From an uncultured Prolixibacteraceae bacterium (GTDB taxonomy: Bacteria > Bacteroidota > Bacteroidia > Bacteroidales > Prolixibacteraceae): a DNA stretch of 64,000 bases. This document shows, piece by piece, positions 45,304 to 54,363 of the stretch (positions are counted from its first letter, which is position 1; every line of letters begins with the position of its first letter). The position numbers and the translations under genes are program-made. The notes beneath the pieces are model-generated. The model was not told where the DNA came from, did no database searches, and was given only the letters and a program-made list of their open reading frames with translations. Where the stretch lies: contig CALGIG010000076.1 in NCBI GenBank assembly GCA_937915865.1, positions 179,597 through 243,596 of the forward strand, given 5' to 3'.

Positions 45304-46191
45304 GTATTTTTTTGCAATATCAACAGCTTGCCACCCATAAGAGCCACCAAAGAGCAAATAATGATTTAATACATGATAAAGCTGGTATAAAAGGTTACGT
45401 TCCTGCCAGCCATCAGGCAAGGGCCATTCTTCCTGATAAGCGTTCCAAACTTTAGGAGAAAAGCCGCCAAAAAGTTTCATCATCCCTAATTCCATTTCAC
45501 GGTCGGCATAATAACAAGCAGGGTCAATCAGTGCCGGACCCTTAGCCGAAAACATGTAGTTTCCCGACCATAAATCGCCATGAATTAATGATGGAACAGT
45601 ATGTTGGGGTAATAAAGCTGGTAATCGGTCAATGAGTTTTTCGTAAATCTTTATATCTTCAGCCGATAATTTTCTCTTTGATTTTAACTGGGTTACAAGT
45701 TTGGAAATTCTATATTGTCCATAAAATTCAACCCAATTCTCAGTTCTGGTATTTTCTTGTATTGTTGTTCCACAGTAATTTGAATGGTAAAATCCATAAG
45801 AGTCGTCGGTTTTCCGGTGTAATTGGGCAAGACCACGTCCTAACTGTTCGTCAAATCCTTGAGAATATTGTGAACGCTGAAGAAATTCCATAAGTAAAAT
45901 TCCAACGAAATCTGAATTTGTACTGTAGAAAACCACATTCGGAATAACCAATAATGAATTAGCCTGACTCATTTCTTGTAACCCGGCAGCTTCTTTGGCA
46001 AACATATCGTTAGGACAATCAGAATTCCATTTCAGGAAAAAATCGCCTTCCGAAGTGCTTAATTTCAGCCCGTTATTGATACAGCCACCACCTACCGAAC
46101 ATGAACTTTTTAACTGAACGGAAGTTCCGTAAATGGTAGAAAGCTTCTCCAAACAAAACTGAATAATATCCGGTTCCCTGTAAAATACCAT
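45298..46191 (-). CDS. Fructosamine/ketosamine kinase family protein
   Basis: A 297-residue protein of the fructosamine kinase family (aminoglycoside-phosphotransferase fold), which phosphorylates sugar amines on glycated proteins and starts their removal. The catalytic loop is SLIHGDLWSGNYMF and the metal-binding segment LIDPACYYADREMELGM; the N-terminal GGGCINNGLKL matches the nucleotide-binding loop. It follows the glycosidase gene by 13 bases on the same strand, so the two are probably an operon. Confidence 0.9.
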   Translation of the reverse strand: MVFYREPDIIQFCLEKLSTIYGTSVQLKSSCSVGGGCINNGLKLSTSEGDFFLKWNSDCPNDMFAKEAAGLQEMSQANSLLVIPNVVFYSTNSDFVGILLMEFLQRSQYSQGFDEQLGRGLAQLHRKTDDSYGFYHSNYCGTTIQENTRTENWVEFYGQYRISKLVTQLKSKRKLSAEDIKIYEKLIDRLPALLPQHTVPSLIHGDLWSGNYMFSAKGPALIDPACYYADREMELGMMKLFGGFSPKVWNAYQEEWPLPDGWQERNLLYQLYHVLNHYLLFGGSYGWQAVDIAKKYL

Positions 46192-46204
46192 ATTCCTTTG
46201 AATT

Positions 46205-48238
46205 TTATTTCCACTCTACAACCATAGTTTCTTCAGGCGAAATTGTAATTGTTTGGTTACTTATATTACCCTTTTTATTGGCAAAAAGTATGGTTGGTTT
46301 CAATGTTTTATTTGCAACATTCAAAGTCACCTGATTAATTGCGTTGGTTTTATTAACTACGATTGTAATACCGGAGTTTTTGCTTTGCAAAGTTTTCATG
46401 AGTAATCCTTTATGTTGCTTATTGAATGAAAATGGTAATTGCGTGATTACTGGGCTTAATTCTGTAGAAAGAAACCTGGCTAATTGCTCATTTCCCCCAA
46501 TTCGGGCGCCTAACCCAAGCAAAGAGGGAATCCATACTGTTTCGCCTTTCCCCAATGAATTACGGATAGCTACCGGTTCGCCGTCAATACTTGAAATTAC
46601 TTTGCCTGTTTTGTTAGTGATATAACCTCGCCAAAGATGGGCTGGGATCGAAAATTGATTAATTTTCACATCAAACAGATTGTCAACTGCTTTGAATTCG
46701 CTGATATTTCCTCCAAAGAGTTTGGCGAACGGGAATCCTGTTTTCATCGTATTGTGCAGATTATCATCAAAGAAAGCTGTTAAACCGTCAACAATTAGTT
46801 TTCCACCTTTTGAAACAAAATTCTCAAGTTTAGCTGCATATTCCGATGGTAAAGCTAGCTGATTTGCTAAAATAATGACAGAACCGGCATAATTGTCCTT
46901 TGAAAAATCGAATTCACCGATTTCTTTCAAATTGCAATTTATACCTAACTCGGAGAGTGTTTCGAAATAACCTAATGCTGACTTCATTACGCCACCAACT
47001 AACCGGCCTTCGTAATTCTGCTGAGATGGGGCTGCCATTTTTTTCTCGGCCCACAACGATTGACGAACATATACAATATTGATACCTGATTCGACCTCAC
47101 GGGCGTTGGCAAACAATTCAGCATTTGCATCAATCGTGCGCGAAACTTCCGATGCAGCAATTAACCTATCAGAAGGTTTATCCTGAAAATCGATCATCCC
47201 CCACTCTCCTGCTTCTATGCCCGAAGAACGCGGATTTAACGACCAGAAAATTCCCCCTTTACCTTGCGTTCCTACAGTAATCCACATCCATTGGGCAATT
47301 TCGTACTTAGTAGGGCAAAACGGGGCATATCCACTGTAAGTATTATTTCCTCCTTGAATTTCAGTCATAATCCAAGGTAAATTACCTGCACCTGAACGTA
47401 CTATTTCGCTGTTTGCCGACATGGCCAATGCATATTGCTCACGTTTGAAATAGCCAAAATGCCAGCTTGCATGTGCCGATCCACCTAAAGTTGTAAGAAA
47501 TTTTCGCCATTCAGGAAAGTTATATTCAGCACAATTCTGGAACATGGCATGATTATTTACATGCAAAATATGCTGCGTGTCATACTTTTTTATTTCATCA
47601 GCCAGCCAGTTCAGGTACCAGGTATTTAAATCGAGCAAAAAGCGTTGATCGGTAAGTTCGACTAAAATGGGATATCCGTTTTCCAGAAATTCTTTTTGTG
47701 GATTTTTCAGGAGCCATTCCTTGTATTTTTCCTTGGTAAAGTCGGTCCACGGAATAGTGCCGGAAACTCCAGGTTCGTTAATCAAAACCCAGCCATACAT
47801 ACTTTTGAAATGGCTAAAATGAGTAACCAATTTTTCGATAAACTGGGCAATAGATTGAAGATGTGCATTGTCCCGAGGAAATTTAAAACCGCCAATATCA
47901 GTTTTTTCAGTATATGGAAAAATCGTTGCATAGACTTTAATATCATATTTATCAGCAGCTTTGAAGGCTTCGTCAAACAAACTAAAGTCCCAGGTATCAT
48001 CGGTCTTGTGCATGTACGATTCGAACATTCGGATCCGTGTGGTTTTCATGCCATTTTCCTTTAAAAGACGAAACCATGTATCAATATCTTGTGATGTTTG
48101 CCCAGGCTCAATAAATACTTGCGCCCCAAAAACCGGAACATCGGTTAAGTTCCTTTGTGAAAGAGCTACTAGTGATGTCGAAAGAAATAATGAAACGAAG
48201 GTTAGAATTTTGATTAATTTAGGTTTGAAGGTATTCAT
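46205..48238 (-). CDS. GH42-like glycoside hydrolase, exported
   Basis: A 677-residue secreted glycosidase with a (beta/alpha)8 barrel of clan GH-A. The signal peptide ends near LSQ (residue 28). The acid/base is probably Glu155 in WVLINEPG and the nucleophile Glu293 in WIMTEIQGG. After the barrel comes a GATase-like trimerisation domain as in GH42 beta-galactosidases (KLENFVSKGGKLIVDG), then a beta-sandwich C-terminus. The start at 48238 begins the signal peptide; an ORF extension to 48343 is not plausible. The substrate, perhaps a beta-galactoside or related plant sugar, is inferred from fold only. Confidence 0.75.
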   Translation of the reverse strand: MNTFKPKLIKILTFVSLFLSTSLVALSQRNLTDVPVFGAQVFIEPGQTSQDIDTWFRLLKENGMKTTRIRMFESYMHKTDDTWDFSLFDEAFKAADKYDIKVYATIFPYTEKTDIGGFKFPRDNAHLQSIAQFIEKLVTHFSHFKSMYGWVLINEPGVSGTIPWTDFTKEKYKEWLLKNPQKEFLENGYPILVELTDQRFLLDLNTWYLNWLADEIKKYDTQHILHVNNHAMFQNCAEYNFPEWRKFLTTLGGSAHASWHFGYFKREQYALAMSANSEIVRSGAGNLPWIMTEIQGGNNTYSGYAPFCPTKYEIAQWMWITVGTQGKGGIFWSLNPRSSGIEAGEWGMIDFQDKPSDRLIAASEVSRTIDANAELFANAREVESGINIVYVRQSLWAEKKMAAPSQQNYEGRLVGGVMKSALGYFETLSELGINCNLKEIGEFDFSKDNYAGSVIILANQLALPSEYAAKLENFVSKGGKLIVDGLTAFFDDNLHNTMKTGFPFAKLFGGNISEFKAVDNLFDVKINQFSIPAHLWRGYITNKTGKVISSIDGEPVAIRNSLGKGETVWIPSLLGLGARIGGNEQLARFLSTELSPVITQLPFSFNKQHKGLLMKTLQSKNSGITIVVNKTNAINQVTLNVANKTLKPTILFANKKGNISNQTITISPEETMVVEWK

Positions 48239-48303
48239 TTGATTTAGTTTTTGAGGAATTGAATAACGAGACAAATATAATAATCTGTAGCCTATCAAGT
48301 AAA

Positions 48304-48335
48304 AAGCCGTTTCCGAACTTATTCGAAAACGGCTT
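48304..48335 (-). terminator. Terminator of the threonine operon
   Basis: A 14-bp stem AAGCCGTTTCCGAA / TTCGAAAACGGCTT with one mismatch and a 4-base loop. Leftward it is followed by TTTTTAC. It lies 18 bases after the thrC stop. Confidence 0.8.
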
Positions 48336-48353
48336 AATATCACTTATCTATCG

Positions 48354-49658
48354 TTATTTATTCAGCAAATAATACTTGAAATCTTCAAAATTGGTACTTA
48401 GCGGGATTGATCGTTTCTCTCCTTTCATAAATGCCTGAAGCTTTTCAGGAAGCGCCACAGTTCCTTTGCCAAGAACATCTTCAACGGTTTCGGTAAATTT
48501 AACCGGATGTGCCGTTTCGAGAAATACGCCCGTTTCCCCTAATTTCAGCTCAGCTTTTAGAGCGCGATAACCTACAGCCCCGTGCGGATCGAGAATGTAA
48601 TTGTATTTTGTATAAACTTCTTTCATGGTTTCACGAATTTCGTTGTCAGAATAGCGATAACCCTTCATATCAGCAGCAATACTAATATACTTATGGTCGT
48701 ACAATTCCAAAATGCGAGCAAAATTACTTGGAGCACCTACGTCCATTGCATTGGCAATAGTAGCAACCGACGCCCGAGGCTCGTATTTACCATTTTGCAA
48801 GTAATTATAAACCACGTCATTCTCGTTATTGGCCGCAACAAAACGATTTATTGGCAAGCCCATGAATTTGGCAAATAAACCTGCTGTAAGGTTACCAAAA
48901 TTTCCACTGGGGACGGAAACGACGATGTTGTTATCAACACCCAATTCGCGCAAGCGGGCATAAGCATTGAAATAGTAAAACGATTGGGGAAGGAATCGTG
49001 CCACATTTATCGAATTAGCTGATGTAAGTACTAAAGCATTGTTGAGTTCCTTATCCAAAAACGCCGATTTTACTAATCTTTGACAATCATCAAAAGTTCC
49101 ATTAACCTCAATTGCAGTAATGTTTTTTCCAAGAGTGGTAAATTGTTTTTCCTGAATATCACTAACTAAACCTTTGGGGTAAAGTACGTAAACATTAATT
49201 CCGGGAACTTCATAAAAACCATTGGCTACTGCACTTCCGGTATCGCCAGATGTTGCAACCAATACATTCACTTCTTTGTTGAACCCGCGAAGGAAATAGC
49301 CTAACAAACGAGCCATAAACCTTCCGCCAACGTCTTTAAAGGCCAAGGTTGGTCCATGAAATAATTCCAAAGAATAGATTGAATCCGTGACTTTAACAAC
49401 AGGACAATCAAAACTTAGCGTGTCGTTTACAATACTTGTAAGTGTCTCTTCAGGAATATCTTCACCAAAGAATTTTTTTGCAACTGCATAAGATAACTCT
49501 TTAAAGTTCAGCTTATCTATAGTATGATCAAAAAAGTCAGATGAAAATTTTTCTATTCGCTCGGGCATAAAAAGGCCATTATCGCTTGCCAAACCTTTCG
49601 TAACAGCTTCCATTAACGAAACTGCTGGAACTGTTTTGTTGGTACTGTAATACTTCAT
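48354..49658 (-). CDS. thrC: Threonine synthase
   Basis: A 434-residue PLP enzyme that turns O-phosphohomoserine into threonine. The PLP lysine is in GPTLAFKDVGGRFM, and NVLVATSGDTGSAVANGF and VSVPSGNFGNLTAG are typical glycine-rich PLP-phosphate loops. The N-terminus (MKYYSTNKTVPAVSLMEAV) is that of the longer threonine synthase subgroup. It is the last gene of the thr operon, 85 bases after the ThrB2-type gene, and ends in a terminator. Confidence 0.96.
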   Translation of the reverse strand: MKYYSTNKTVPAVSLMEAVTKGLASDNGLFMPERIEKFSSDFFDHTIDKLNFKELSYAVAKKFFGEDIPEETLTSIVNDTLSFDCPVVKVTDSIYSLELFHGPTLAFKDVGGRFMARLLGYFLRGFNKEVNVLVATSGDTGSAVANGFYEVPGINVYVLYPKGLVSDIQEKQFTTLGKNITAIEVNGTFDDCQRLVKSAFLDKELNNALVLTSANSINVARFLPQSFYYFNAYARLRELGVDNNIVVSVPSGNFGNLTAGLFAKFMGLPINRFVAANNENDVVYNYLQNGKYEPRASVATIANAMDVGAPSNFARILELYDHKYISIAADMKGYRYSDNEIRETMKEVYTKYNYILDPHGAVGYRALKAELKLGETGVFLETAHPVKFTETVEDVLGKGTVALPEKLQAFMKGEKRSIPLSTNFEDFKYYLLNK

Positions 49659-49743
49659 AAGGGTTATTCAATTTTAGAGGTATAAATTTGTAATTTTTTG
49701 GATGATCAATCTACTTGAAAGTTATTTGCATTTAATTGTTTGT

Positions 49744-50949
49744 CTAATCAATTAACGCTTTCATAAACTGATTTCCGGAAAGTAATCCGTAACCTCCCTT
49801 TTTTACTTCAAATTCATCATAGAATTGGGCATCATCAGGAGTTTTACCGGGTTTATAAATCAGGAATGGAACAGCGTCGCGGGTATGGATTCGGGTGGCA
49901 CATGGGGTTGGGTGATCCGGTAAAACGGCAATTGTAACTGGTTCACTCATTTTTTTTGTTTCTTCAATAAGGTATTTTACTATCCGTGAATCAAGGTAAT
50001 TGATTGTCCTTGTTTTTAATTCAACATTGCCTTCATGGCCTGCTTCATCGCTTGCTTCAACATGTAAATAAACCAAATCATGGTTTTTCAATGCAGAAAT
50101 GGTTGCCTCAGCTTTTCCTTCATAATTTGTATCGTAAAGACCTGTAGCCCCTTCAACTTTTATCACATCCATTCCGGCATAAACACCTATACCTTGTATC
50201 AGATCAACCGCCGAAATAACGGCAGATTTCTCAATACCAAAGAGTTCATTTAATGTTGGCATTTGCGGTTTATATCCGGGCGACCAGGGCCAGATACTAT
50301 TTGCCATGTCTTTCCCTGATTCTTTTCTTTTCAGGTTAATCGGGTGATCCATCAATAAAGCCTGAGAACGAAGAATAAGGTAGTTTAATAACTTAGCTGT
50401 AGCTTTAGCTTCAACACTCTCAGCTTGTACCATATTTCGTCGGAAAGCTTGTCCCGGAACATCGTGCGGCGGTGTACAATACAACTGTTTTTTTCCGTTT
50501 TTTATAACTAAAAGGTGTCGATATGAGACTCCTGGATAAAACCTGATCATCTCATTACCAATTTTTTTATTCAGAAAATCAATTAGTTCGTATGATTCTT
50601 CATTTGAAATATGACCAGCCGAGTGATTTTTAATCTTATCATTTTCAAGGCAAATAAAGTTACAGCGTAAAGCCAGGTCATTCTCTGTAAGTTTAACGCC
50701 CATGCTGGCTGCTTCCAGAACTCCACGACCTTCAAAAACCTTTTTTACATCATAACCAAGTACAGCCATGTTGGCAATTTCACTTCCGGGAGGCATATCA
50801 TCAGGTACGGTTTTTAAAAGTCCGGTTTTCCCATTTTTTGCCAACCAATCGATTCCTGGTTTTTCTGCCATTTGAAGTGGAGTTTTACCATTGTATGCTG
50901 TCAGTGGCTCATCAGCCATTCCATCACCTAAAACTATAATGTATTTCAT
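49744..50949 (-). CDS. Phosphoglycerate-mutase-like homoserine kinase (ThrB2 type)
   Basis: A 401-residue alkaline-phosphatase-superfamily protein of the archaeal cofactor-independent phosphoglycerate mutase group (ApgM). It has the metal site YIIVLGDGMADEP, the candidate phosphorylated serine in PPGSEIANMAVLGYD, and AVLPDHPTPCATRIHT near the end. In Bacteroidota this subgroup is the proposed homoserine kinase, replacing GHMP-type ThrB. The context supports that: it lies between thrA and thrC and no other homoserine kinase gene is in the operon. I therefore prefer homoserine kinase over phosphoglycerate mutase, as inference. Confidence 0.85.
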   Translation of the reverse strand: MKYIIVLGDGMADEPLTAYNGKTPLQMAEKPGIDWLAKNGKTGLLKTVPDDMPPGSEIANMAVLGYDVKKVFEGRGVLEAASMGVKLTENDLALRCNFICLENDKIKNHSAGHISNEESYELIDFLNKKIGNEMIRFYPGVSYRHLLVIKNGKKQLYCTPPHDVPGQAFRRNMVQAESVEAKATAKLLNYLILRSQALLMDHPINLKRKESGKDMANSIWPWSPGYKPQMPTLNELFGIEKSAVISAVDLIQGIGVYAGMDVIKVEGATGLYDTNYEGKAEATISALKNHDLVYLHVEASDEAGHEGNVELKTRTINYLDSRIVKYLIEETKKMSEPVTIAVLPDHPTPCATRIHTRDAVPFLIYKPGKTPDDAQFYDEFEVKKGGYGLLSGNQFMKALID

Positions 50950-50964
50950 AAACTTTTGCTTTTA

Positions 50965-51747
50965 TTATCCTTCAACTTTCTTTAATTCTGACGACCTGTC
51001 AGTTTTATATTCAGTCTTCTGAAATGAGTCTGATTCTGGTAACACCATTTCAAAACGCCTGATTTTATCTAATTTCAACTTTCCCGTTTTTAACTGAAAA
51101 TCGAGCAAATGTCCTCCTGAAAGTTTATCATCCGACAAATAATGCAGGTGATACCCGGGTATGTTTATTCCCTTAACGAAGTCAGGGCAATAAAAACCGG
51201 TTAACTTTCCTTTCGTTTGCAGGATTAAGAATTCAGGTTGATTTTGTGTAACAACAGCAAGCAATGGATATGGTTTATGCTGTGCTGGAACACTTCGGGT
51301 ACGAACATAGCTAAATTCGCCGTCAATCCTAATTGCAAAGAAGTAATTATGACATTGCATTAAACTATCAATTAATAGCTTTAATCGCTGAAAATCAATA
51401 TTTTTTACCTCAAACGAATCTTCAGGAGCAAACTTAATTACCGAGGCAAATGGCGTTTGCAGCTCAATAGAAGGTCGATAAACTTTTCCATCAGATTTTA
51501 CCTGGTAAAAATTGCCATCTTCAAGAACTAATTCACCATCAAGTGCACTAACAGTGCCGATACCAAAATTACCTTTATCAGATAATACCTTCAAACTTGT
51601 ATGTCCATCGTAATCGCCTTGTAAAAGCGCATCGATAGTTGAAACCTGGAAAAGCCGTTGTTCTTCAACAAACTGAATTTGTTTTGAAGTACAACTATGT
51701 AGCATCATAACTGCACAAACAACGACATATCCAGCTTTCAACTTCAT
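50965..51747 (-). CDS. Alpha-acetolactate decarboxylase, lipoprotein
   Basis: A 260-residue protein of the acetolactate decarboxylase family, which forms acetoin from acetolactate. The zinc ligands are His200 and His202 in YHLHYLSDD and His213 in SGGHLLDF; their spacing (2 and 11) matches the characterised Brevibacillus enzyme. Other conserved parts are TIDALLQGDYDG, LDGELVLEDG and GFYCPDFVKGINIPGYH. The N-terminus is a lipoprotein signal with lipobox MLHSC (Cys19), so it is predicted outside the cytoplasm, although its usual substrate is made in the cytoplasm. It lies 3 bases after thrA and 15 before the ThrB2-type gene. Confidence 0.85.
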   Translation of the reverse strand: MKLKAGYVVVCAVMMLHSCTSKQIQFVEEQRLFQVSTIDALLQGDYDGHTSLKVLSDKGNFGIGTVSALDGELVLEDGNFYQVKSDGKVYRPSIELQTPFASVIKFAPEDSFEVKNIDFQRLKLLIDSLMQCHNYFFAIRIDGEFSYVRTRSVPAQHKPYPLLAVVTQNQPEFLILQTKGKLTGFYCPDFVKGINIPGYHLHYLSDDKLSGGHLLDFQLKTGKLKLDKIRRFEMVLPESDSFQKTEYKTDRSSELKKVEG

Positions 51748-51750
51748 AAT

Positions 51751-54180
51751 TTATAGGTTTGAAACTCTGATAATATCTGCAAAAACTCCAGCAGCTGTAA
51801 CTGCCGCTCCAGCCCCGTAACCTTTAATAATCATTGGAAAATCGTGGTATCGCTCTGTTGTAAACATAACAAGATTATTTGAACCCTGAAGGTCGGCGAA
51901 TGGGTGGTTGGATCCAATTTCCTGTAAACCTATTTCGGCTTTTCCTTCTTCAAACTTGGCAACAAAACGCCAGAATTTTCCGGCATCAGCAAGTTTTTTC
52001 CTTTGGGCTTCAAATTCAGCATCAACTTCTGTAATATTTTTCCAGAAATTTTCCACATCACCCTGGAAATATTTTTCTGGAATGAATGTATTTATCTTGA
52101 TATCTTTCATATCAAATTGATAACCAGATTCTCGAACCAAAATAAGAAGTTTGCGGGCAACATCAACACCACTTAAGTCAATACGCGGATCAGGTTCGGC
52201 GTATCCTTGTTCTTTAGCCATTTTTATGGTTTGGCTTAAAGGCACGCTTTCGCTTATAGTGTTGAAAATAAAATTCAAAGTACCAGACAATACTGCTTCT
52301 ATTTTCAAAATAGTATCGCCAGAATTCATCAAGTCGTTCAATGTATTAATAATCGGCAAGCCAGCTCCAACATTGGTTTCGAACAGAAATTTCGCTCCTT
52401 TTTGTTTGGCAATTTTCTTAAGCCTTGCGTAGTTTTCGTATTCCGAAGAAGCGGCAACCTTATTGGCTGTCACAATTGAAATGTTGGCATTCAACAATTC
52501 AGCATACAAATCAGCAGCCTGATTGTTGGCTGTACAATCCACAAAAATGGAGTTATACATATTTAATCCAATAATCTCATTTTTAAACTGTTCAAGATTT
52601 GACACTTGTCCATCGCCTAGCAAACGCTCTTTAAATGTTGCAATGTCAATACCATCACGATCAAATAACATCTTTTTTGAGTTGGCAACACCAGCAAGCT
52701 TAATTTTCAAATGCTTTTCTTTCAATAGTTTAGGCTGTTGTTGCTTTATCTGTTCGAGTAAGTTTCCACCAACCAGACCTATTCCAAGAAGAAATACATT
52801 TAATTCAACATTTTCCGACAGGAAAAACGATTCGTGAACTACATTGAGCGTTTTACGGAGGTCGGAAACCTTAACAACCCACGAAATGTTTAATTCAGAA
52901 GCACCTTGAGCGATAGCTATAATATTAACCCCATTCTTTCCTATTGTATGGAATAATTTTCCTGCAATACCTGTGGCATGTTTCATATTTTCGCCAACAA
53001 TAGCAACTACTGCCAGGTTTTCTTCGATCGTAATTTTACTAATCTGGTCGAGTTGTATTTCGCGTTCGAATTCCTGTCTTATTGCTGCTTCAGCTTTTGC
53101 TGTAACCGGTGAATCGATCGCAAAACTGATAGAGTTTTCAGAAGACGCCTGAGAAATGAGAATAACATTCACATTTTGCCTGGCAAGAGCGCCAAATAAA
53201 CGTGCTGAAATACCAGTTACGCCAACCATTCCCAAACCCTGAATGGTGATAAGTGTAATATTTGATATAGATGAAATTCCCTTGATTGGTAACTCCTTGT
53301 TGTTAAACTTACTATCAGTAATCAATGTTCCTTCAGCTTCAGGCTCCATTGTATTTTTAATCAATACAGGAATTCCTTTTTTATATACCGGAAGAATAGT
53401 AGGCGGATAGATAACCTTTGCACCAAAATGCGACAGTTCCATTGCTTCAGAATAGCTGAGCATTTTGATTGTGTAAGCTTTTCGAATAACGCGTGGATCG
53501 GCGGTCATGAAACCGTTTACGTCAGTCCAGATTTCAAGAGATGAAGCATCGACAGCTGCAGCCATTATTGCCCCGGTATAGTCAGATCCACCTCGGCCTA
53601 AGGTTGTATATTCTTCAGCATCATTACTTGAGATAAATCCCGGAATGATAGCTATTCCTGAAAAGCCACTAAAAGCTTCCTGAATAAGAGTATTTGTTAC
53701 CTGAAAATTGACTATTGCTTTGCCAAAATCACTGTTAGTACGAATCAGTTTGCTTGAATCATACCATTTCGATCCAGTAATGTATTCTGAAATAATTAGC
53801 GAAGAAAGCCGTTCACCAAAACCAACAACTTTATCGAGCGTTTTTGGTGTAAGTTCACCAATAAGCGAAACCCCGTGTATGATACGACCAAGCTCTTCGA
53901 GTAATTGACTAACTTTTCCTTTTACTTCAACTTGTTTATTTTCTGAAAATAGCTTTTCAATAGTTGTAAAGTGGCGCGTGTTTATTTCCGTTAATTCAGC
54001 CTGAAAGTAACCTGTTCCGATTGCAGCCATTTTTGCTGCACTTAAAATTTTGTCAGTTATTCCGCCCAGAGCCGAAACAACAACAATAATGTTGTCGGTT
54101 TGTCCAAGCAGAATGTCTTTAACTTTTTGAATGTTCTCGGCACTTCCAACTGAAGTACCACCAAATTTTAAAACTTTCAT
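51751..54180 (-). CDS. thrA: Bifunctional aspartate kinase / homoserine dehydrogenase
   Basis: An 809-residue fusion catalysing the first and third steps of threonine synthesis. The aspartokinase domain begins MKVLKFGGTSVGSAENI and has GRGGSDYTGAIMAAA; two ACT domains follow (ITIQGLGMVGVTGISARLF; VAIVGENMKHATGIAGKLF), the sites of feedback inhibition by threonine. The homoserine dehydrogenase part starts VFLLGIGLVGGNLLEQI and has VLSGTLNFIFNT and PRIDLSGVDVARKLLIL. It is the first gene of the operon with the decarboxylase, ThrB2-type gene and thrC. Confidence 0.96.
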   Translation of the reverse strand: MKVLKFGGTSVGSAENIQKVKDILLGQTDNIIVVVSALGGITDKILSAAKMAAIGTGYFQAELTEINTRHFTTIEKLFSENKQVEVKGKVSQLLEELGRIIHGVSLIGELTPKTLDKVVGFGERLSSLIISEYITGSKWYDSSKLIRTNSDFGKAIVNFQVTNTLIQEAFSGFSGIAIIPGFISSNDAEEYTTLGRGGSDYTGAIMAAAVDASSLEIWTDVNGFMTADPRVIRKAYTIKMLSYSEAMELSHFGAKVIYPPTILPVYKKGIPVLIKNTMEPEAEGTLITDSKFNNKELPIKGISSISNITLITIQGLGMVGVTGISARLFGALARQNVNVILISQASSENSISFAIDSPVTAKAEAAIRQEFEREIQLDQISKITIEENLAVVAIVGENMKHATGIAGKLFHTIGKNGVNIIAIAQGASELNISWVVKVSDLRKTLNVVHESFFLSENVELNVFLLGIGLVGGNLLEQIKQQQPKLLKEKHLKIKLAGVANSKKMLFDRDGIDIATFKERLLGDGQVSNLEQFKNEIIGLNMYNSIFVDCTANNQAADLYAELLNANISIVTANKVAASSEYENYARLKKIAKQKGAKFLFETNVGAGLPIINTLNDLMNSGDTILKIEAVLSGTLNFIFNTISESVPLSQTIKMAKEQGYAEPDPRIDLSGVDVARKLLILVRESGYQFDMKDIKINTFIPEKYFQGDVENFWKNITEVDAEFEAQRKKLADAGKFWRFVAKFEEGKAEIGLQEIGSNHPFADLQGSNNLVMFTTERYHDFPMIIKGYGAGAAVTAAGVFADIIRVSNL

Positions 54181-54302
54181 ACTTTAAATTTTAACGGTAG
54201 CCTTACATTTTTCAAGCTATTAAGGCCGCCAAATTAATATTTATAAATCAAATTGGATGGTTCTTTACAAATTCTTAATCTTCTGCAATTTCTAATAAAA
54301 AA

Positions 54303-54343
54303 AATGTCCGGTAGAAACAGCAACGCTGCCCCAACCGGACATT
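54303..54343 (-). terminator. Terminator of recA operon
   Basis: Stem AATGTCCGGT / ACCGGACATT (10 bp) with an inner smaller stem, followed leftward by TTTTTTT. It lies 20 bases after the recA stop. Confidence 0.8.
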
Positions 54344-54363
54344 TACTGCATAACAATCTTGTA

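Noticed and set aside
54181..54302. Threonine leader peptide or riboswitch before thrA
   Set aside because: No short Thr/Ile-rich ORF or known riboswitch motif is present in the leader.
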